64,000 nucleotides of DNA from Acetobacter sp. CAG:977 (GTDB taxonomy: Bacteria > Pseudomonadota > Alphaproteobacteria > CAAGCB01 > CAG-977), in contig HF994935.1 of assembly GCA_000434295.1 (NCBI GenBank), forward strand, positions 570,965 through 634,964, given 5' to 3'. Every line of letters starts with the position of its first letter. The first letter of the stretch is position 1. The notes under the pieces are model-generated. The model was not told the origin of the DNA and made no database searches. It saw nothing but the letters and a program-made list of their open reading frames with translations. The translations under genes were made by a program, and so were the position numbers. Of the stretch, positions 60,032 to 64,000 are shown in pieces.

Positions 60032-61081
60032 ATGAACTACACGCGGGCGGTCGGCATATTGGCGGCGTTTGAAGCTTTGCTTTTAACGTCGGCGTGCGGC
60101 TATTCCGTTCCTTTGTACGCCCGCAGCCGTATTCCCGCATCGTATTCGGCAGAGGTGCGCGCGGCAAATTCTCCGCAGTATACGCCTCCCGTTCGGGAAG
60201 AAACCGCACCTGCAACGCCGAAAGTCGCCCGTTCTTCCTCGTCTTCGGTAACGGTCGCCAAAGGGGATACCGTTTACGCCTTGTCCCGCCGATATAACGT
60301 TCCCATCCGTTCGATGATTGAAATCAACGGTCTTCGTCCGCCTTTTTTGCTGACGCCCGGGCAACAGCTGCGTTTACCGCAAACGGCGGAACACGTCGTT
60401 GCGAAAGGGGATACGATTTACAGCATTTCCCGCCGCTACAGCGTAGATATGAGCTCTCTTGCCCGCCACAACAAAATTTCGTGGCCGTACAGCATCTATC
60501 CGGGGCAGGTTTTGTCTTTGCCCGGCGCAATCGTAACGGCAAAACAGCAAACCGTTACGTCTTGGAAACAAGTCCCGTCAAAGGCTGTTACTAAGAAAAA
60601 ATCGTCGGCATCGAAACCGTTGAAGCGAACGACTTCCAAAAAGGCGAAAGTTTCCGCCCGTAAAAGCAAAGTCCGTCTTCCTGCGCCGCCGTCGCGTTCA
60701 AAGGGTAAATTCGCCTGGCCTTTGAAGGGAAAAGTCATTACGCGTTTCGGTTCGGCCGGGGCAGGGCGCCATAATGACGGCATTAACATCAAAGTTGCCG
60801 AAGGCACTTATGTCCGTGCGGCGGAAAACGGCGTTGTCGCTTATGCCGGAAACGAACTGAAGGGGTTTGGGAATCTGTTGTTGGTCAAGCACGCGGACGG
60901 ATGGATGACGGCTTATGCGCATAACAAGGAATTTTTAGTTAAACGCGGTCAGACCGTTAAACGCGGACAGGTTATGGCAAAAGCGGGCAGGACGGGGAAC
61001 GTTAAAGAGGCGCAGTTGCATTTTGAAGTTCGTCGCGGCACAAAAGCCGTTGATCCGATCGCATATTTGGAAACGCCGTAA
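60032..61081 (+). CDS. LysM/LytM (M23-like) cell-wall lipoprotein, NlpD/DipM type
   Basis: 349 residues. Probable lipoprotein or signal peptide (LLLTSAC near residue 22). Two LysM peptidoglycan-binding repeats (VAKGDTVYALSRRYNVPI and VAKGDTIYSISRRYSVDM), a Lys/Ser/Arg-rich linker, and a C-terminal LytM domain (~230-345). In active M23 enzymes the first metal motif is HxGxD; here it is NDGIN, while TAYAH and QLHFEVR remain, so it is probably a non-enzymatic amidase activator like NlpD or DipM that guides septal murein cleavage. ATG preceded by CGGAGAG. A long inverted repeat lies upstream. Confidence 0.9.
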   Translation: MNYTRAVGILAAFEALLLTSACGYSVPLYARSRIPASYSAEVRAANSPQYTPPVREETAPATPKVARSSSSSVTVAKGDTVYALSRRYNVPIRSMIEINGLRPPFLLTPGQQLRLPQTAEHVVAKGDTIYSISRRYSVDMSSLARHNKISWPYSIYPGQVLSLPGAIVTAKQQTVTSWKQVPSKAVTKKKSSASKPLKRTTSKKAKVSARKSKVRLPAPPSRSKGKFAWPLKGKVITRFGSAGAGRHNDGINIKVAEGTYVRAAENGVVAYAGNELKGFGNLLLVKHADGWMTAYAHNKEFLVKRGQTVKRGQVMAKAGRTGNVKEAQLHFEVRRGTKAVDPIAYLETP

Positions 61082-61088
61082 ATTCCCG

Positions 61089-61117
61089 TTGAATGGCTTG
61101 AAAATCTTTTATATGAT
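61089..61117 (+). promoter_or_regulatory. sigma70-type promoter of structured leader
   Basis: TTGAAT (61089-61094), a 17-nt spacer, and TATGAT (61112-61117), starting 7 nt after the previous stop. Predicted transcription start near 61124. Confidence 0.7.
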
Positions 61118-61122
61118 GAACT

Positions 61123-61391
61123 CAGCCTTGAAAAAGGTCAGAACCACGCGGTTCGGAGCCTGAACAGCTCTTACACGAAACGGCGTTGATAGAATGCCGT
61201 CATCCGTCCTGCCCGTGCGTAGGAACGGAACTCTATCCCCGATCATTTACGGTCGGGGAGCTTCGGTTATGTTCAGAGGGATTTTTTCCTTAAAAGCCGA
61301 GGGGTCATTTTTTCGTGTATGATTGTTCAACTCCCCGACCGCCTTTAATCAGAAGGCGGTTTTTCATTTCTGAAAAAAAGGAGATTGAATA
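61123..61391 (+). ncRNA. Structured, possibly regulatory leader RNA of 61392 gene
   Basis: About 270 nt with no credible ORF, filling the 310-nt gap. In order: hairpin A with a GAAA tetraloop (61126-61137); B GAACC-ACGC-GGTTC (61141-61154); a closing stem CCTGAACA (61159-61166) with TGTTCAGAG (61270-61278), enclosing C ACGGC/GCCGT (61180-61200), D TCCGTCCT/AGGAACGGA with one bulge (61203-61229), and E CCCCGATC/GGTCGGGG (61237-61258); a T-run (61282-61287); then CTCCCCGACC (61331-61340), which is exactly complementary to GGTCGGGGAG (61251-61260), and a terminator. Alternative pairings and the terminator directly before the ribosome-binding site suggest attenuation. A separate small RNA is the alternative. 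Confidence 0.55.
61338..61364 (+). terminator. Intrinsic terminator in the 61392 leader
   Basis: ACCGCCTT (61338-61345) pairs with AAGGCGGT (61353-61360), 7-nt loop, then five Ts. It ends 27 nt before the ATG, leaving no room for another promoter; its 5' arm overlaps the CTCCCCGACC segment by three bases. Confidence 0.85.
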
Positions 61392-61979
61392 ATGATGAAC
61401 AAAACCTGTTTAAGCCTGCTTTCCGTTTTGGCATTAAGCGGATGCGGAACCCTTGTCGGCGGAAGCAGTCAAAACATTTCGATAGATTCCAACGTCAAAG
61501 GAGTAGAAATCTTTGACGGAGGAATGAAACTGTGCGAAACGCCCTGTACGGTACGATTAGCTCGGGAACGTTCGGAAAAAACTTTGATTGCACGTAAAAA
61601 CTGGTATGAAGAAACCCGCATTTTGGTCGGAACTTCCTTAAATCTGTTTACGTTAGGAAACTTGATTTCTTATACGGGGTTTACGACGGATGCTGTTACC
61701 GGAGCTGTTTGGGAATATTCTCCGGATAGTTACTATGTCAATATGATGCGCAACGAAAAAGAAAGCAGAAAAGAAGAGCTGTTAAAAAAAGAAATCCGCC
61801 GTTTCATATTGAAAAATTATGACGCCTTGCGTATGGAAGCGGGTTCCGGGAAAAGCGAATATACGAAATCGCTATCTTCCATGACGAAAATCGGCGTCGG
61901 AGAATTAAAGAAGATGTGCGCTGACAGTGCATCCCGGCTTTTGTTCGTCGAAGACGTTACGGAACGTGCCGAATATTAA
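61392..61979 (+). CDS. Lipoprotein, PEGA-like; paralogue of 45781
   Basis: 195-residue predicted lipoprotein (MMNKTCLSLLSVLALSGC, lipobox LSGC, Cys18). After the GTL start, SIDSNVKGVEIFDGGMKLCETPC matches the PEGA-type strand and turn in the 45781 product, as do the AVWEYSPDSYYVNMM block and the late SLSSMTKIGVGELKK helix. Function is unknown; an outer-membrane lipoprotein is inferred. AAGGAG precedes the ATG by 8 nt. Its expression must pass through the structured leader and terminator (61123-61364), unlike the paralogue. The stop is 2 nt from the convergent recG stop. Confidence 0.75.
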   Translation: MMNKTCLSLLSVLALSGCGTLVGGSSQNISIDSNVKGVEIFDGGMKLCETPCTVRLARERSEKTLIARKNWYEETRILVGTSLNLFTLGNLISYTGFTTDAVTGAVWEYSPDSYYVNMMRNEKESRKEELLKKEIRRFILKNYDALRMEAGSGKSEYTKSLSSMTKIGVGELKKMCADSASRLLFVEDVTERAEY

Positions 61980-61981
61980 AA

Positions 61982-64000
61982 TCAGCCCGAACGAAGTGTC
62001 TTGACGGCTTCGTCTTTTCGGAACAAATACAACAGCAAACGCAGCGCACAACCGCGTTGCGTTTGCAGTTCCGGATCAATGTTCACGATATACTTGGCGT
62101 CATTTCGTGCCGTTTTCAGCAAATCTCCGTGAACGGACAAATCGGCGATTTTGAATTCTTCCAACCCGCTTTGACGCGTTCCCAAAACTTCGCCCGCTCC
62201 GCGCAAGGTTAAATCTTCTTCGGCAATTAAAAAACCGTCCTGCGTTTCCCGCATGACCTTTAAACGGGCTTTTGCCGTTTCCGACAGAGGCTCTCCGTAT
62301 AAAAGAAGGCACGAAGATTCTTTTGTCCCGCGTCCGATGCGTCCGCGAAGCTGGTGTAATTGCGCCAATCCGAAGCGTTCGGCATGCTCGATAACCATTA
62401 CGGTCGCGGCAGGAACGTCAACACCGACTTCGATAACCGTCGTTGCCACCAAAATGTCGGCGGAATTGGAAGCAAAACGTTGCATGGCTTCGTCTTTTTC
62501 GGCAGATTTCATTTTACCGTGAACCAAAACGACACGGTCGCCGAAACGGGCTTTCAGATATTCGTAACGTTTTTGTGCCGCCGCCAAATCAATTTTTTCG
62601 CTTTCCTCTACCAAAGGGCAAACCCAGTAAGCTTTGTTTCCGTCGGCAACGGTGCGGGAAAGGGCTCGGGCGACTTCGTCCAAGCGTGAAGACGGAAGAA
62701 CGCGTGTGGTGATCGGTTTTCTGCCGGGCGGCAATTCGTCGATACGACTGACTTCCATATCTCCGTAGTACGTCAAAGCAAGCGTTCTGGGGATGGGTGT
62801 TGCCGTCATGACCAGCATGTCTGCGCCACCGCCCTTTGATGACAAAGCCAAACGTTGCTGAACGCCGAACTTATGCTGTTCGTCAACGACGGTTAATGCC
62901 AAATCTTTAAAAATGACGTCGTCTTGGAACAATGCGTGAGTTCCGATGATGATGCCGGCATTTCCCGATCGGATGGATTCAAGGATTTCCGCTCGTTTTT
63001 TCCCTTTGTTACGCCCCGTTAACAATACGCAGCGAACGCCGATCGGTTCGGCAATATTTCTTATTTTTTCAAAATGCTGGTTGGCTAAAATATCCGTCGG
63101 CGCCATCAAAGCGGCCTGTGCCCCCGTTTCGGCGGCATTCAGCATTGCCAGCAGAGCGACTGCCGTTTTTCCGCTGCCGACGTCGCCTTGGACAAGGCGC
63201 AACATTCTGGAAGGAGAAGCCATGTCTTGGTCAATTTCGGACAGGACGCGTTGTTGTGCACGGGTTAAAGAAAAGCCCATTCTGTTTAAGGCGGCTTTTC
63301 TGAGATTTCCCGCAGGCTTAATGCTTCGTCCTGGCAAACGGCGCATATTTCTGCGAACCAGACATAACGCCAGCTGGTTGGCTAACAGTTCGTCATAAGC
63401 CAGACGAGCTTTGGCTGTCGGATATTTTGCAATATCCTCTTCTGTTTCGGGGATGTGCAGGGTTTTCAAAGAGTTTTTAAAACTTTCCCTGTTTTCTCTC
63501 TTAAGCATTTCGGCATCCTGCCATTCTGGCAGATCCGGCAGTTTTTCAAGGGCGGTTCTGCAGGCTTTGTTCAGGATTTTTCCCGACACTCCCGCCGTTA
63601 AAGGATAGACGCATTCTATGGCGGGGATTTTTTCGGATTGCGTTACGGGAACGATGTAATCGGGATGAAGCATTTGAATTTGCTGTTTTTGAGCACCGAA
63701 CCGTTCTACTTTTCCGCTGATCAGGCGCGGTTCGCCGATCGGCAGGGCTTTGGCGGGATAGTCGCCGAACGCATGGAAAAATATAACGGAGATTTCTCCC
63801 GTATCGTCCTCGCAAATGACTTTATAGGGGCTTTTTTTCGAATACGGAGGGATATGTTCGACGGCTCGGACTTCCAAAGTCGCGATTGCTCCGTCGGGAG
63901 CTTCTGCCGTTTTGACTTTCAACCTTCTGTCAATAAAGCCGTTCGGCATATGGCATAACAGGTCGATTACGGCGGGACCGCAAAGCTTTTCGCATAAAAC
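61982..64000 (-). CDS. recG: ATP-dependent DNA helicase RecG, N-terminus cut off
   Basis: Branch-migration helicase that remodels stalled forks and Holliday junctions. The frame is open to the window edge: upstream of MPNGFIDRR it continues as AVIDLLCH, the family's 'D-L-L-F-H-L-P' wedge-domain start, so the apparent 655-residue ATG start at 63949 is internal and the real start lies beyond 64000. Visible: wedge/OB domain, Walker A RLVQGDVGSGKTAVA, DEQHKFGVQQR (DEAH-like box), MTATPIPRTL, and the C-terminal helicase with ATTVIEVGVDVPAATVMV and QLHQLRGRIGRG, ending in the RecG TRG region LRGAGEVLGTRQSG. Convergent with the lipoprotein gene. Confidence 0.95.
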   Translation of the reverse strand, partial: VLCEKLCGPAVIDLLCHMPNGFIDRRLKVKTAEAPDGAIATLEVRAVEHIPPYSKKSPYKVICEDDTGEISVIFFHAFGDYPAKALPIGEPRLISGKVERFGAQKQQIQMLHPDYIVPVTQSEKIPAIECVYPLTAGVSGKILNKACRTALEKLPDLPEWQDAEMLKRENRESFKNSLKTLHIPETEEDIAKYPTAKARLAYDELLANQLALCLVRRNMRRLPGRSIKPAGNLRKAALNRMGFSLTRAQQRVLSEIDQDMASPSRMLRLVQGDVGSGKTAVALLAMLNAAETGAQAALMAPTDILANQHFEKIRNIAEPIGVRCVLLTGRNKGKKRAEILESIRSGNAGIIIGTHALFQDDVIFKDLALTVVDEQHKFGVQQRLALSSKGGGADMLVMTATPIPRTLALTYYGDMEVSRIDELPPGRKPITTRVLPSSRLDEVARALSRTVADGNKAYWVCPLVEESEKIDLAAAQKRYEYLKARFGDRVVLVHGKMKSAEKDEAMQRFASNSADILVATTVIEVGVDVPAATVMVIEHAERFGLAQLHQLRGRIGRGTKESSCLLLYGEPLSETAKARLKVMRETQDGFLIAEEDLTLRGAGEVLGTRQSGLEEFKIADLSVHGDLLKTARNDAKYIVNIDPELQTQRGCALRLLLYLFRKDEAVKTLRSG

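Noticed and set aside
61113..61163. 16-codon ORF at the start of the 61 kb leader
   Set aside because: Its ATG falls inside the predicted -10 box and no ribosome-binding site precedes it.
61123..61290. 6S RNA, SRP RNA, tmRNA, TPP or T-box element in the 61 kb leader
   Set aside because: None of the diagnostic sequences is present in the right order (SRP GGAAG-type loop, tmRNA tRNA-like end, TPP CTGAGA/ACCTGA core, T-box TGGxACCGCG). A GCGTAGG resemblance to TPP is isolated. 6S RNA cannot be formally excluded without a covariance search.
1..64000. CRISPR arrays, prophage, insertion sequences, rRNA genes
   Set aside because: No regularly spaced direct repeats, transposase or phage structural genes, or rRNA sequence were recognised in the window.

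Overview
This 64 kb window reads as chromosomal DNA of an alphaproteobacterium, probably an uncultured host- or gut-associated lineage. The evidence is a PopZ-type polar organizer protein beside pcm, tolC and valS, the hpnCDE squalene genes, folate-dependent TrmFO, a single Rsh-type (p)ppGpp enzyme, and the run rpoZ-rsh-acpS-lepB-rnc-era-recO-parC. Genes are densely packed on both strands with many 1-50 nt overlaps, TTG starts are frequent, and intergenic regions are AT-rich. I see no insertion sequence, prophage, CRISPR array or rRNA operon. Two genes run off the window: the MBOAT acyltransferase at the left edge and recG at the right edge. The genus assignment is open.

Layout. 1-6.6 kb: end of an MBOAT O-acyltransferase, two secreted proteins (cysteine-rich; Sel1 repeats), a lipoprotein, a MATE exporter, queH, a DUF2934 protein and a zeta-toxin-like P-loop kinase. 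6.8-17.4 kb: a five-gene alpha-glucan operon glgE-mak-glgB-glgX-malQ, closed by a bidirectional terminator. 17.4-22.3 kb, minus strand: trmFO-hpnC-hpnD-hpnE-sodB. 22.4-26.3 kb: an envelope gene trio (membrane-anchored rhodanese-like, pentapeptide-repeat, Sel1). 26.4-32.5 kb: a DUF3800 gene with a structured leader, bpt, yjbQ, ppa, rnhA, a degenerate alpha/beta-hydrolase, mazG and two related 124-residue-class unknowns. 32.5-37.4 kb: a HAD phosphatase, DUF502, an ELM1-like protein and an HEARH metallopeptidase. 37.5-45.6 kb: tRNA-Asn, tRNA-Cys, pcm, tolC, popZ, valS, htpX. 45.8-48.2 kb: a lipoprotein, a family-5 UDG, an NYN protein and folK. 48.3-56.6 kb: the rpoZ...parC run. 56.6-64 kb: pepN, a LysM/LytM lipoprotein, a second copy of the 45.8 kb lipoprotein family behind a long structured leader, and recG.

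How the genes work together. The glucan operon can take maltose to maltose-1-phosphate (Mak), polymerise it (GlgE), branch it (GlgB), and debranch and rearrange it (GlgX, MalQ); TreS, GlgC, GlgA and GlgP are not in the window. HpnCDE make squalene from farnesyl diphosphate. The rpoZ...parC run joins stringent response, lipid carrier activation, protein secretion, RNA processing, ribosome maturation, recombination and chromosome decatenation.

The most interesting unexplained signals are non-coding. (i) A strong-promoter-driven ~270-nt leader with mutually exclusive pairings and a terminator 27 nt before the start of the lipoprotein gene at 61392. (ii) A triple-hairpin leader upstream of DUF3800 whose last hairpin carries the ribosome-binding site in its loop. 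(iii) A 13-base motif found four times in intergenic DNA, always in the same orientation relative to the downstream gene.
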